This document shows, piece by piece, positions 32,911 to 43,464 of a stretch of DNA of 64,000 bases. A program made the translations under genes and the position numbers. Source of the stretch: Polytrichum commune (taxonomy: Eukaryota; Streptophyta; Polytrichopsida; Polytrichales; Polytrichaceae); contig OX485806.1 of the NCBI GenBank assembly GCA_950295325.1, positions 19,220,001-19,284,000 on the forward strand, given 5' to 3'. The stretch's first letter is position 1, and each line of letters starts with the position of its first letter. Under the pieces are notes generated by a model, which saw only the letters and a program-made list of their open reading frames with translations, had not been told where the DNA came from and did no database searches.

Positions 32911-33290
32911 AGGGTGACATCACAGGTTTAGGAGTATATAGCCCCAACACAAACATCCGCATATCAGAACGACTACCGGGATATCAAAACATACTCAGAG
33001 CATAATTAAATGCTATACTCATAGCAGTCAAAACCATTCAAGTCACACAAATCGAAACACACATCTTTACAGATAGCCTTAATAGCATATATCTACTCAG
33101 TAACCATATACAACACCCAACCTTACAACACCACCACCCGGACAAAATCCTCATAGCCGCCATAGTACACCAAATTTACTTAACACCACACTTAGTACAT
33201 ATACATAAAGTACGGGCCCACACGTGCATCAAAGGAAATGAAATAGCCGACACACTAGCCAACGAAGGAACAAATAAAGAAAAACCCACT
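32850..33290 (+). pseudogene. RNase H domain of the retrotransposon
   Basis: Motifs in order are MYTDGSF (first Asp), a stop codon TAA at 33003-33005 exactly where the catalytic Glu is expected (ILRA-stop-LNAILIAV), IFTDSLNSIYLL (second Asp), then HKVRAHTCIKGNEIADTLAN (catalytic His and last Asp). The stop is explained by GAA to TAA or GAG to TAG-type decay, or another single change. RNase H in this position, downstream of RT, occurs in I, R1/L1-plant and Dualen-type elements. Confidence 0.82.
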
Positions 33291-33543
33291 CCCACACCCC
33301 ATATACACATCGCACATGCTACACCTTATCGGCTAACAAGTTGTCCCACCGCAACACGCAATGGGGCAATTCGAAACTTGCACACATTCATCACAAAAAC
33401 AAGAAATTAGGATGGCCCAACATAAACACCCATATGTAGATAAATGGCTCTCCAACGACCAAATAAACCACAAACTCTCCAACCACTTTTGGAAAAAAAA
33501 AAAATAACGGACGCCCAAATCACCCAAACTCTAAAATTCTGAT

Positions 33544-33876
33544 ATGCCCAATACATGGGTAAACCATAGAAAGAACATTTTCTGGCCCCTCAAATTTCAA
33601 AATCCAAATTGTACATTGTGCCGCAAAAACGAAAGAGACACATGGCCACACTTACTATCAACGTGCGAACATCCATACTTGAAGGGCCTAAGAATAGCAC
33701 GCCACAACAAGGCAGTACATCTCATCACCCAAACACTCCAAGCCAACAAACACACTAGATACTACACACTAACAAACGCAGGTAATATCAACAACAACAA
33801 CCAAGAACAAACAATCCCCGAATGGCTCATTAATGCCTATGCCAACAAACCAGATGCCAGTGCCACGCTAGACTAA
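33544..33876 (+). pseudogene. CCHC zinc knuckle region preceding the C-terminal endonuclease
   Basis: The frame contains CTLCRKNERDTWPHLLSTC, a C-x2-C-x9-H-x4-C knuckle, followed by EHPYLKGLRIARHNKAV. In R2-like and Dualen-type proteins a CCHC knuckle lies directly upstream of the restriction-like endonuclease, as here. The frame meets the endonuclease frame around 33861-33876 through a one-base shift. Confidence 0.75.
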
Positions 33877-34271
33877 GACCCGACATCCTATGTATTATAG
33901 GAGCCCCTAACCACACCCCAACACCCATATTACCGTCACACACACGAACAATCCAATTCATTGAATTCACGTACTGTCATGACAGATTCCCAGAACAAGC
34001 CATAACACAAAAACATACCAAATACGATCCATTAATCAGCGCTATACAAAGCAAAGGATGGAAAAAAAACCCTCTTATAACCATCACAGCAGGGGTTAGA
34101 GGCACCATACACGAACAATCCATCAAAAAATTAGAAGACCTCAAAATTCCAAAACCTGCTATCAAAATCCTCATGAAAAACATACATCAAAACGCCATTA
34201 AATATCTCACATACCTCGTATTAAATAAAAGAAAACTTGATAACAAACAAAACACCGTTGCACCCCCCTAA
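33861..34271 (+). pseudogene. Restriction-like endonuclease (PD-(D/E)xK-type) domain of the retrotransposon
   Basis: The frame is open from about 33861 to the TAA at 34269-34271. It reads ARLRPDILCIIGAP (the P-D motif), IQFIEFTYCHDRFPEQAI (a strand with Glu and Thr in the D/E-x-K-like position), then KHTKYDPLISAIQSKGW, LITITAGVRGTIHEQS and a basic C-terminal helix ending KRKLDNKQN. The arrangement CCHC, RPD, then IEFTY and a conserved Lys fits the restriction-like endonuclease of R2 and Dualen elements. Catalytic assignment is inferred from motif order, not structure. About 130 residues are present, close to complete. Confidence 0.68.
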
Positions 34272-34475
34272 AAATTTACCCCCCCCTTTTTTTACATTAT
34301 ATTTTTTTCACTATACTTACCCTTTCTCTCTCTATACTAAAAGAGCCCACCTCCTAACGGAGGCATAACTCCCCATGCTACAACACGGCTCGCCGTGTTT
34401 AGCATTCAGACAACGGGCTCGCATTCACGCCGGTACATTGTACGGGCGTTACTTTTTCTTTTCTTTTCTTTCTAG
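34272..34475 (+). other. Retrotransposon 3' UTR with hairpins and TTTTC tail
   Basis: Hairpins occur at 34350-34363 (CCTCC, loop TAAC, GGAGG) and 34382-34399 (AACACGGC, loop TC, GCCGTGTT). A further GTAC-ATT-GTAC stem lies near 34432-34442. The region ends with CTTTTTCTTTTCTTTTCTTTC at about 34451-34472, which resembles the short 3' tandem repeats that terminate several non-LTR families. Such 3' structures are what the RT would bind for target-primed reverse transcription. Confidence 0.65.
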
Positions 34476-34479
34476 AAAA

Positions 34480-36400
34480 TGTGACTAGTTTTGCTCCTGG
34501 CCCATCACAAATGCTTCTAATATTCATTATCTCAAAGTATAATGCGAGTCCTCAACCCCCAAGAACAACTTTCATTTCTTAAGAATATGTCTCACATTAT
34601 TCCACGCAGAGAAGATGTAGACGCCATAAGATTATAGGTTATTAGTGAGCAGACAAACAACGCTTTGGCGAAAAGAATCCCAAGAAGATTTAGTACATGA
34701 TTAAATGGCTCATTTTGAAACGTGAAAAATGTGGATACCAAGATTGGGGTTTCATTGGATAACAAATCACCCACCCATCTCTTTTGATTTTGAATCTATT
34801 TTGGAAATGGACAAAGATATGCTTAAAGGTTTGGCTTCCACTTTGGGAGTAACTATGCAACAACCGGATAGGATCTGATGGGCTATTCTACAACAACTTT
34901 ATGAGAAAATTGACTTCAACATAACATGCTTGAAAAATCTCTCCATAAATTCAAGGACTTTCAAACAACCGTTTATGAGCTTCAAGGAAAATATGTAGCA
35001 TCTGTGGATGGCAATGCAATTGGTGGATAGTTCATATGTGGCGTAGAATTTGGAAAAAAATGGTCGGATCTTAAGTATCTTCATGCAAGTCATACAACAT
35101 TAAGCGAAGCTTTTTAGAACATTATACTCTTGCAAAAACTCACCTGCTTTGGAAATCTTGGATATGAAGAAGGGAGACACACTCAAAGAAGACAAATTAA
35201 TTTAGCTCACTATTTCACTTTCTGGTGAAGTTAACAATCTACAAGGCATTGTACAAACCTTTGAACAACATCTAAAATTGATGGAACAAAGGCATAAGAC
35301 TCATGAAAAAACTCTAACCCCTAGAAACAATGCATACCCACCGGTACACTTCACACTCATATGAAGGAATTAGACACCTGCATAATTAATTTTGAGACAT
35401 CTATGACCATATCAAAGTATCTTGATACTTCTCACATGTCCAATCTAGAAAGGGACATAATTGTACTACAAGACCATATAAAAAACCCATGAAAAAAAGG
35501 GCTACTATATGTGCATCTAAACTCAAAGATGATGGTCAAGCAAATTCTTTTCATGATTAAACAACACAACACATACATGAGATATTGATAGGGAAAATGT
35601 AGCTTACATTGAAAATTGTCTAATATGGAAGTAAATGATCATGAGAACATTCTCCAAATCACCCAAGGATTCTTACTACACACATTTGGAGGACTTCACG
35701 TATTTCAAAAGCTTGGGGGTTGGAAAACTCAATTTAGCTAGAATCCGCCCAATTATTTTCAAATGCATCAATTGGGAGACAAAAACAAACTACTTCAGAG
35801 ATTGCAAGAAATCGTAGGTACATAATTCGGACTTGATGAGGATAGCACGTGGAGGTTGCTAAATCATAAGCACCTTAACATGAGCAAGACCATCATTAAA
35901 GGAGGAGAGTGTTATAATAGTGGGCCTCGAGTTTGGGGGATTTGTAGTGAATGCCCTTCCCCCCAAGAAAACTGCATAACAAAACTTCCTTTCTTGCCCT
36001 TTGTGACACATAGCGTGCCATGCATGAAATTGAGACAAACAAAATATTTTCCAAATATTTGGCGCCAAACATGTGGCATGCCCTGCCCTCGAGGCCCTGC
36101 CAAACCAATGAACAAGGAGAACCGACACTTACTAATAGTCTAAAGGGTCCAATCTAAGGATCCAATCTTTTGATTTCCCGCTTTAATGAGATCTACTCAA
36201 ATGAGATTTATTTATGAGATTCTCGGTTCCCCAGGCCGATGGGTGGAAATCAAATTAGTAAGAAGCATTTCATTTTCACTCACCAATTGAGGTCCTCTAA
36301 GGCTTATTTGACCCCCCCTTTCCTCTTCTAACGGACAAAGAGCCTGGACATAGGCTTCATGGATATAGGAGGTGACAAGGTTTTGGGTCGATTTTTTTTC
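34480..36400 (+). mobile_element. LTR retrotransposon remnant with PPT and start of 3' LTR
   Basis: A polypurine tract AAAGGAGGAGAG (35898-35909) is followed at once by TGTTATAATAGTGGGCC, the usual arrangement of a PPT and the TG start of a 3' LTR at 35910. The preceding kilobase contains decayed gag-like coding traces, including FKCINWETKTNYFRDCKK near 35760-35817, which resembles an eroded zinc knuckle. The LTR end is not clearly visible; it may be near 36400. No RT or integrase is readable. Confidence 0.5.
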
Positions 36401-37419
36401 AATTTTCAATTTTTTCATTTTAATTTTTTTTTTAATGTGAGGTTGGTGTATTGTAGCATGGTTGAAATAATTATTTAGAAGAAAAAGCCATATCTAGAAA
36501 TTGTTGAGATCACAAAATTACGAAGATTACAAACACTTTGCATCATGATTGAAAACTAACAACTGATGATTGAATGCCAACCATAAATCAAGTATTATGT
36601 TTGAATGCTTTATTACCAAATACACCAATCGATGAAGAGGATTATAATGAAGAAATTGAACAACCAAACACCTTAATGGTGTTGAGTGCAACTATGCTCA
36701 ATTGAATAGCCTAGACATGCATGTTTCATTGTATTGAATATGATCTCTCATAAAACCTGAAACATGCAAAAATGCGGAAAATTCTTTGAATTCCCATTAA
36801 TAACCTCATGTGCCAACATGAAACAAATTTCAGTGAATATTCTTTAATCACCGAGGTGAGATCTAATAGGTCATACATTCTGTCAACATGAAATTCATAC
36901 AAACACTAGTATGTGTGTTCAATTCTTCGTTGCTTTCTTGGATGGCTTGCAAAATGCCTTAAAATTCATGTACTCTTTGACCCTTGCTTTAGACTTGTGG
37001 CGGAGACGATCAAGGATTGGTGACCCCAAGTCCAATGACATGCATCCAACTTGTTATGCCCATGGTGGAAGAACGTGGGTAGAGAAGGTTGGATCCAAAC
37101 ACAACCTTGTTAGCATTGTGTGCTACAACACCACATTGTTGGATATTTAATTCCATACATGTTTCCTAGAATGTAACCCCATTTTCATTGGAAGTGAAAG
37201 ATTCGTATGAATATGCAACAAGGATTTTAAGACAAGAAAAATAATTTTGGTCTTGTTTTTATTCAATTGTTCCGATTTTTCTAAATTAGGGTGATCACCA
37301 TGCCAAGTGGGAGACTGGGTTGATGATGATGAGGTGGCGATTTAGAACACTCTCCCTCCTAAAGATGACCCCTTGGACCCGGGGCAATAAAGGGTTTATG
37401 ACTTCTAGAACTCACTTCC
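36400..37419. other. Intergenic, no feature recognised
   Basis: AT-rich sequence. An open frame at 36911-37150 has no recognisable motif. The segment ends in the left target duplication of the following hAT element. Confidence 0.4.
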
Positions 37420-37427
37420 ATCATCAC

Positions 37428-38029
37428 CAGGGGCGGAGCCAGGGGAGGGGGGCTGGGGGGGCTCAGCCCCCCTGACATTAGTAGTAGAAAACTATGCCAA
37501 AACGATTGCAAATTTTTCTTTTTTCGTTTTGTGACTGCATGTTAAATTTTTGGGACGTGTAATACACCGTTGGAAAGGTGTTTTCAAGACCTTTCCAACC
37601 CTATATTACAAGCCCCCAAATTCCTAAAGTTTCAGTTGGTAAAACAAAAAAAAACTGCAATCATTTAGTGACTGCATAGCAGGCTGGTCAAAAGAATCGC
37701 AATGGGAAAATGACAGTAGTTCTTTTTCACAATGTTTTCTATGAGTGCATTGAAGGAAAGTCGGGCATTTGCTTATTATTGGTGATGTTTATTGGCGATG
37801 ATTGGATGGTCTATATGATGATTATTTATATCAAAAAGACCATTGCCAAAGCTTTGGATATTAACAACATTATCAAAAAAATTGTGGGGATGTCAACTCA
37901 ATGGGTCTAGATCTCTCAATAAATAATCAAATTCGATCACCTACTAAAATTTGAAAATAAAATATACATTGGATATTTCCATATTATGAGGTCAACCCCC
38001 CCTGGGTCAAAATCCTGGCTCCGCCCTTG
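37428..38029. mobile_element. Non-autonomous hAT element, 602 bp, with perfect 8-bp target duplication
   Basis: The left end CAGGGGCGGAGCCAGGGG and the complement of the right end, CAAGGGCGGAGCCAGG, form hAT-type terminal inverted repeats. ATCATCAC is duplicated exactly on both sides (37420-37427 and 38030-38037). Subterminal GGGGGGCTCAGCCCCCC forms a strong hairpin near 37450-37475. The element has no transposase; an open frame at 37710-37910 has no similarity I recognise. Its internal part (37490-37690) resembles 54705-54960. Confidence 0.92.
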
Positions 38030-38034
38030 ATCAT

Positions 38035-38282
38035 CACTAGAAGGAAACTCGTTCATTGCAAGCATTTGTTGCAACTCGGCCATTGCAACTCATGGCAAGA
38101 AATACATAAATAAATCATTTTGGTTGTGACTGGAGAATTTGGTTACTCGTTGTCCATAAACCATAGCCAAAAACCTCTAGTTGACAACCAAAATAATTTA
38201 TTATGCATTTTCTCGCCATGAGTCGTAGTTACGGCCAAGTCATAATGGATGAACCTTGTAATGAACAAGTTTCCTTCTAATG
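38035..38282. mobile_element. CACTA-like foldback MITE, 248 bp
   Basis: The left end CACTAGAAGGAAACTCGTTC and the complement of the right end, CATTAGAAGGAAACTTGTTC, are inverted. Similarity continues inward for about 100 bp (CTCATGG-GAGAAA, ATTTTGGTTGT). CAT on both sides (38032-38034 and 38283-38285) fits the 3-bp duplication of CACTA elements. Its left edge overlaps the target duplication of the adjoining hAT element. Confidence 0.78.
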
Positions 38283-39886
38283 CATATCCTCACAGGATGT
38301 ATTGATCTCATCTAAGGAGTGACAAGGAGAGGCTTTCAACTCATCTCTATTTGCATGTCAGAAGCTCAACTTGTCTTCATCCATGCTTAAATTGTTGTAA
38401 TGGACTCACATATTCACTGACATGCATTCTCATGCTAAATTTGATACATCAATTTATTATAACATCTTAAAACACATAAGTTACTTCATGTCAAGTTGAA
38501 GCATGGTGTATGTTAAAAAAATGCTTGATGTCATGCTTCATGAGCTGCTACACTGATGGAAGAATTGGAAGGTTGCTTTGGCTCTTGCAACTTTATTAAG
38601 CACACTTCAATGTGCCACCCGATTTGGAGAAGCAAATAAAGTTTGTTGACATTGGTGAAGCTTTCGTCAATATCTTCAAGGATCTTGATGGTCAAGCACT
38701 TTCATGTGAAGGGGGGGGGGGGTGACAACCTGTAAGAGAGTAGATATCTTGTTGTCCAACATGCAAATTGGAATGTGACCGTCGTTGCACTTACCCATCT
38801 TGAATGTTACATGACTAGACTGATTATCGAACTTTATATCATGAGAAATTAAAAATAAATAAAAAATTCCAAAATTTATGAAACTTCAAATTTATTTTTT
38901 TAATAATAAAAATATGGTATGGTGAAAACAATCAATGCAACAATCTTAGGTTCACACCAAGAAGTTTACAGGAAGCAAGGTTTTTTCGCTCAAATGAGAG
39001 TTAATTTCTGGGTTCCGGAAAAAAAGGCTATCAAGTCCCCTCCTCGCACTTCAACTATCAGGCCCCTACAGTTATGCTGGCCGTTGACTTATGATTTCAA
39101 TCAGCAAATCATGTCCACCTACTCAAAATTCAACAATCTTCTACAATTGTGCAGGCCGTTGACTTACGATTTCCAGCGAAAAATTAAGACACATGTGACA
39201 GAAATTGTTGTCAACTAGTGGTTTTCTCCGACTTCTCTGGCACATGAAATGTGCCTTATCATAACAGTCATGTGGCATCAGTAACAAAAAATCATTTTGC
39301 AAAACGTGGACACATTAATATCTAGCAAAACGAGTGCAGAAGACATGACTAGAGATGGTGAACTTGTTTGAGGACGTTGCAGTTCCCTACAGAAGCAATT
39401 TACTTTTTTGGAAGAACGCAAACATGATCTCCGACCCATCTGTCAGAAACAGAGAGTATCGTATTGAAAGTGCATGAAAATAATTATGCAGGAATGTTGC
39501 TACAATATCCTTTAGTATTTAGAAAGCAGTTAAACATTAGAAATCACAGCTGGTCCGATAAAACTCACTGGAAATGAGGTGTGTCGAGGGAAGAATGCGT
39601 TTTGTGTGCGACGAGATGCGGACGTTGGGATCTGCAAAGAAAGTAAGAAAGAAAGAAAGAACTCAGAGATCACCACCTTCAGGACTAAAGGAATGAGAAG
39701 ACGTGAGCTCAATGTAAAAATTTCCTCCCAGTACAGCTAGTACCGCCCGGCCACTAGCTAGTAGAGCTTACTTTGTCCCCAATTTATTTCATCATGTGCA
39801 CGTAGCTACAGCGTTAGCCAGCTTGTGCAATGCAAGGTAAGCATTCCATGGGTTGCTCATTCATTGATAAATCTCCGAATGGCCAC
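38283..39886. other. Intergenic region upstream of the root-cap-like gene
   Basis: No gene is supported. A run of 12 G lies at 38711-38722. Two similar segments, ending CCGTTGACTTATGATTTC and CCGTTGACTTACGATTTC, sit near 39080 and 39160, about 75 bp apart. The right part probably contains promoter sequence of the downstream gene. Confidence 0.4.
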
Positions 39887-39893
39887 TATAAAT
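39887..39893 (+). promoter_or_regulatory. TATA box of the root-cap-like gene
   Basis: TATAAAT lies 137 bp upstream of the ATG at 40030, a normal distance for a plant promoter with a ~100-base leader. The leader carries three related GAATCTCC-containing segments (about 39905-39985). Confidence 0.55.
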
Positions 39894-40029
39894 TTGACGG
39901 CAGCCTGAATCTCCCAAATTATCCCACAGTAGTCGTGAATCTCCAAATTTTCCAACAGCACCCCTGAATCTCCAGCTTTCTCTAGTAGCTGTTGGGGTTC
40001 CAGCTGCTGCATTGGTGAATCACCTGATC

Positions 40030-41343
40030 ATGGCTGGTTTCAACATGAAGTCCAAGAAGTCCGTGTTGCTGCTATCTGTGGTGGTCATGGTGCTCATTCA
40101 AACAGGGGTTGCTGCTGCGGCTGTAGGCAACCCCGACAAGAATGGCGACGCTGGGAAGAAGAAGCGTATGTAATCGATCCGTACAACTCTGTTTCATAGT
40201 GGATAATAAGTCTCCATTCTTGCGTGCGCAGTCATTCTCACCGGCATATGTGTATATCTTACAGATCGCTTAAGCTGTTTAATTCTCCATGAAATTGTAC
40301 GGTATGCCCAAGATGATGTCTTCAGCTATGAGGAAGCTGACAGTCGTCCGATCGGACTGTAAGATCTCTTCGAATGTCAAGTCGCCTGATGTGAGGCTTG
40401 ATTGTCTCCGGTGACTTGACATACGATTTCCCGAAAATGATATATATATATATATATATTTTTTTCATTATTTGTATCTAACTAAAAAGAATCCAAAATT
40501 TCTATACATGCATGATGTGAAAGGCGCTGAAAATGGTTCTTGTGTGTCTGTCAATGGCCAGCTGGTTGCAAGAAGCGCGGTGGTGTGTGCGGAGACCCCC
40601 GCATCGTGGGAGGCGATGGTGTGATGTTCTACTTCCACGGCCGCAAGAACCAGGACTTCTGCCTCGTCTCCGACAGCGACCTCCACATCAACGCCCACTT
40701 CATCGGCAAGCGCCCCGAGGGCCGCCCCCGCGACTTCACGTGGGTGCAAGCTCTCGGCTTCGTCTTCGGATCCCACGCGCTCACCGTGTCGGCTAAACCC
40801 GTGGCCAAATGGGACAACAGCGTGGACCACCTGGAGTTCTCTTACGACGGGATGGCCGTGGAGATCGAGAACGCGCCCATGTCCTCCTGGACTTCGGCCG
40901 ACAAGCTGGTCACGCTCGAGCGCATCGGCGCCGCCAACACGGTGGACGTGAGAATCAGGGAGAAGATGGGTGTGGCATTGAGCGTGGTGCCCATCAGCAA
41001 GAAGGAGAGCGACGGGCACGGGTACGGGATCACCGACGACGACTGCTTCGCCCACCTGGACATGCAATTCCGATTCCACAACCTGTCGTCGTCGGTGAAC
41101 GGGGTCCTGGGCCAGACGTACCAGCCCGGATTCGTGAACCCCACCAAGAGGGGCGTGGTGATGCCCATCATGGGAGGGGCCGACAAATTCTTCTCTTCCT
41201 CACTCCTGGCGACCGACTGCAAGGTGAGCCGGTACACGGCCACCGCCATCGAGGAAGGCTCCGCCATGCCCAGCTTCAACGCCGTGTGCGGGAGCAGCGG
41301 CCTCCCCAACGGCATTCCTGGCGGCATCGCTTGCCGCAGATAG
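40030..41343 (+). CDS. Secreted root-cap / LEA-like protein (Root_cap family)
   Basis: Exons 40030-40165 and 40562-41343 are joined by a phase-1 intron (donor GTATGT, acceptor GGCCAG), giving 305 residues. Residues ~11-31 form a signal peptide hydrophobic core (SVLLLSVVVMVLIQTGVAAA) after a basic N-terminus. The mature protein starts with a Lys/Asp-rich linker and then CKKRGGVCGDPRIVGGDGV, a Cys pair and GDP/GGDG motif typical of the family. FYFHGRKNQDFCLVSD, HINAHFIGKR, RDFTWVQALG and a C-terminal domain with several Cys (ending GGIACRR) follow. Plant members are extracellular proteins first noted in root caps and in late embryogenesis; their biochemical role is unclear. Exon 2 is GC-rich with mostly C or G in third positions, in sharp contrast to its surroundings. 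The intron holds an (AT)n run at 40440-40459. Confidence 0.88.
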
Positions 41344-42275
41344 ATCGTATAGAAGCTCACGACATGAATAATTGTACATGATGTTTAGAGCAGACTAGCT
41401 ACTAAGTTCATTGATTTGCACTCGGAATTGATCCATGCTCAGTTGGATCTTCAGATCGGCCAATGTGGACGAGTATCCTAAATCATGTTTTCGCAAATCC
41501 CTTCAATTTGCATATAAACTTAACCACGACCTGGTTCCGGGGATGGCAACTATCTGGGGCATTCGCAGGAGTCGCTGTCTTTTGAACTTGGTTTGAACCT
41601 GGTCTTTTGAAGAAGTTGTTAACCTTACAAGTTAAATATGCTCGGACAGGGCACTAGAGTAGAGGCGCCCATAATTGATCACTTAAGAGATTATGCACCA
41701 AATCTAGAGAAGTATAAGGCAATGCAATTTTTTTCCGTGTAGGAAGATAGATATTAAGAGGATTGCAAATTTTTTTGGTAATTATAATTTGTAAGTTGAA
41801 TTTCCATGAATTCTTGAAGCTAAAAGTTAGTTCGAACATATTACCATTGTCTAGAGTCTACCATAACCGCTTATTTTAAGTGCTTATTTCTCTTCATTTT
41901 AACACTCAAAACTAGGACATGTATCATGACGACATTATTGATTCCAACATGATTGAAATTCAGTCCCAACCTGATCGACATTCCAATACCCTATAGATTG
42001 CCGATGTGGTCTTGATCAAGAATAGGCACCTCTACGATAGTCGGAATAGGCTAGGGATATTAGGAGCCAGGTTAAGGATTAAGGATAGAGAAAGCAGCTC
42101 AAGGTGTAGGATAAGATGCGAGGCTTTTGTTTAAGAGGCAGGTCCACTGGATTCAGAATGCGGGGATAAAGTAATGGAGTTTCCACTGATTAGGATAATG
42201 AATATTTAAGAGAGAGAGAGCGAGCGAGAGAGGCCATCTTGGGTGAGAACTTTGCAAGGCTACCTCCCTGTAGAA
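41344..42275. other. 3' UTR and intergenic DNA
   Basis: The first few hundred bases probably include the 3' UTR of the root-cap-like gene. No other gene is seen. A GA-rich microsatellite lies at about 42208-42232. Confidence 0.4.
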
Positions 42276-42501
42276 CAGTGGTTGGGGAGATTTTTGGGCA
42301 TAATCGGTTGAGATCCAAGTGTTTGCAAGTCCAGCCGGTTACATGTTCACATCCTTCGGTTTTCCTCTATTAAATTGGGGAATATTCCATAACTTCCTCT
42401 AAAATGATCTGTAATTTTCCTGCAGTCTTGAACTTCAACCGGTTATTTCTCAAACTCAACCCGTTCATCTGTAACTAACTGCCGGTTCTCCCCGATCATA
42501 G
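42276..42501 (+). mobile_element. hAT MITE, reference copy, 226 bp, perfect 8-bp target duplication
   Basis: It starts CAGTGGTTGGGGAGATTT and ends GGTTCTCCCCGATCATAG. CTGTAGAA is duplicated on both sides (42268-42275 and 42502-42509). Internal landmarks used to recognise other copies are GGGCATAATCGGTTGAGATC, AACCGGTTATTTCTCAAACT and CGGTTCTCCCC. Confidence 0.92.
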
Positions 42502-42859
42502 CTGTAGAATGAATGGAATGAAGTGTATTGATTGCTGTTGGGACTTGTATGTAACGTGGTTAATATGTGAGAAGGCTTGTCTTGGTGTGATTGATCCATA
42601 GCCAACAGACATTGCTGGTCAAGAGAGTTAGGATCGGTTGTGAACTCGCACAGCACTTGGATCCATGGTTGTTTTTTTATTTAGGGTAGAACGGATTAGT
42701 GGATTATTCAGATGAGCTTGATAGATTAATGTATGAATGAGGGGTAGGTGGAGGTAGGAAGGTGTAGCTCGGAATTACATCACAGCCGATTGAAGACTTA
42801 GGTGTCCGAGTGTGGTAGATCCAACCATAGAAACCTGTAGAAGAAGAATGAAGAGTGCA

Positions 42860-43135
42860 CTAGATATACCAGTTAGTGAGTGGGAAATTAGTGAAGGTGA
42901 TACTAAATTCCTTCCCAGTATGAATTGGTACCACCAAAAGATCTTAGATTAAAGATTAGGAAGCATTGTTTATCTCTGGACTTGGAATTTTCACTTAAAG
43001 CATCGGTATTTGGCATTATTTACTAAAGCACGGGCACTTGGCACTAATTACTAAATGTATTGGTACTTGGCATTATTCATTGACAAGCATGTGGCACGCA
43101 CTAATCACAAGCATGCACTAATTTTCTTGAAATCT
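42860..43135 (+). repeat. Dispersed repeat, copy 2 (CACTATTCA-rich family)
   Basis: GTGGGAAATTAGTGAAGGTG, ATACTAAATTCCTTC, AGGAAGCATTGTTTATC and a run of TTGGCA-type short repeats occur in the same order as at 11745 and 45925. Confidence 0.6.
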
Positions 43136-43464
43136 ATGGTAAAGGAGCATAGAATTTACCGTAGTCATGAATTTAGTGTCATTCAGTAGCAACTTCAACC
43201 TTCAATAATTTTACGATTTGGCTAGATTGTGCATGTAACTTGAATAAGTAGCACCCTCACAAAATCAGAGCCTTTATAATTTAGTTAATTGATTAAATTG
43301 TCTTACTTAGACTTTGGGCCCCTGGCCCCTCATTCTAGTAGATGGTTTCAGTAGGGCCCTAGTACGGCACCTTATGAAGGATTTTCATAACTAGCATAAC
43401 TCATAAATTATATGTGTCAAAGCTCCTTGTACACAAGAAACAATCCAGCTCATGTGAAGAATTG

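Larger units (their letters stand above)
26040..34475 (+). mobile_element. Dual-endonuclease non-LTR retrotransposon (Dualen/RandI-like), degenerate copy
   Basis: In order on the plus strand are: ORF1 with a 2A-like motif (26077-27939), an APE-type endonuclease (27948-29316), reverse transcriptase (29618-31567), an uncharacterised linker block (31750-32750), RNase H (about 32850-33290), a CCHC knuckle (about 33610-33670) and a restriction-like endonuclease domain (33861-34271). A structured 3' UTR ends in TTTTC-type repeats at about 34475. Having both APE and restriction-like endonucleases is the defining trait of Dualen/RandI elements, first described in Chlamydomonas. The plus strand is extremely poor in G and T throughout. 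Several stops and frameshifts show this copy is inactive. The true 5' end may lie further upstream, in the gag-like region. Confidence 0.72.

Noticed and set aside
26040-34475. Possible DIRS or LTR element because of RNase H and gag-like sequence
   Set aside because: There is an APE endonuclease upstream of RT, no protease, integrase, tyrosine recombinase or LTRs, and a non-LTR style 3' tail.
40533-41381. Several long overlapping frames on both strands over the root-cap-like gene
   Set aside because: They are shadows caused by the GC-rich third positions of the real exon.
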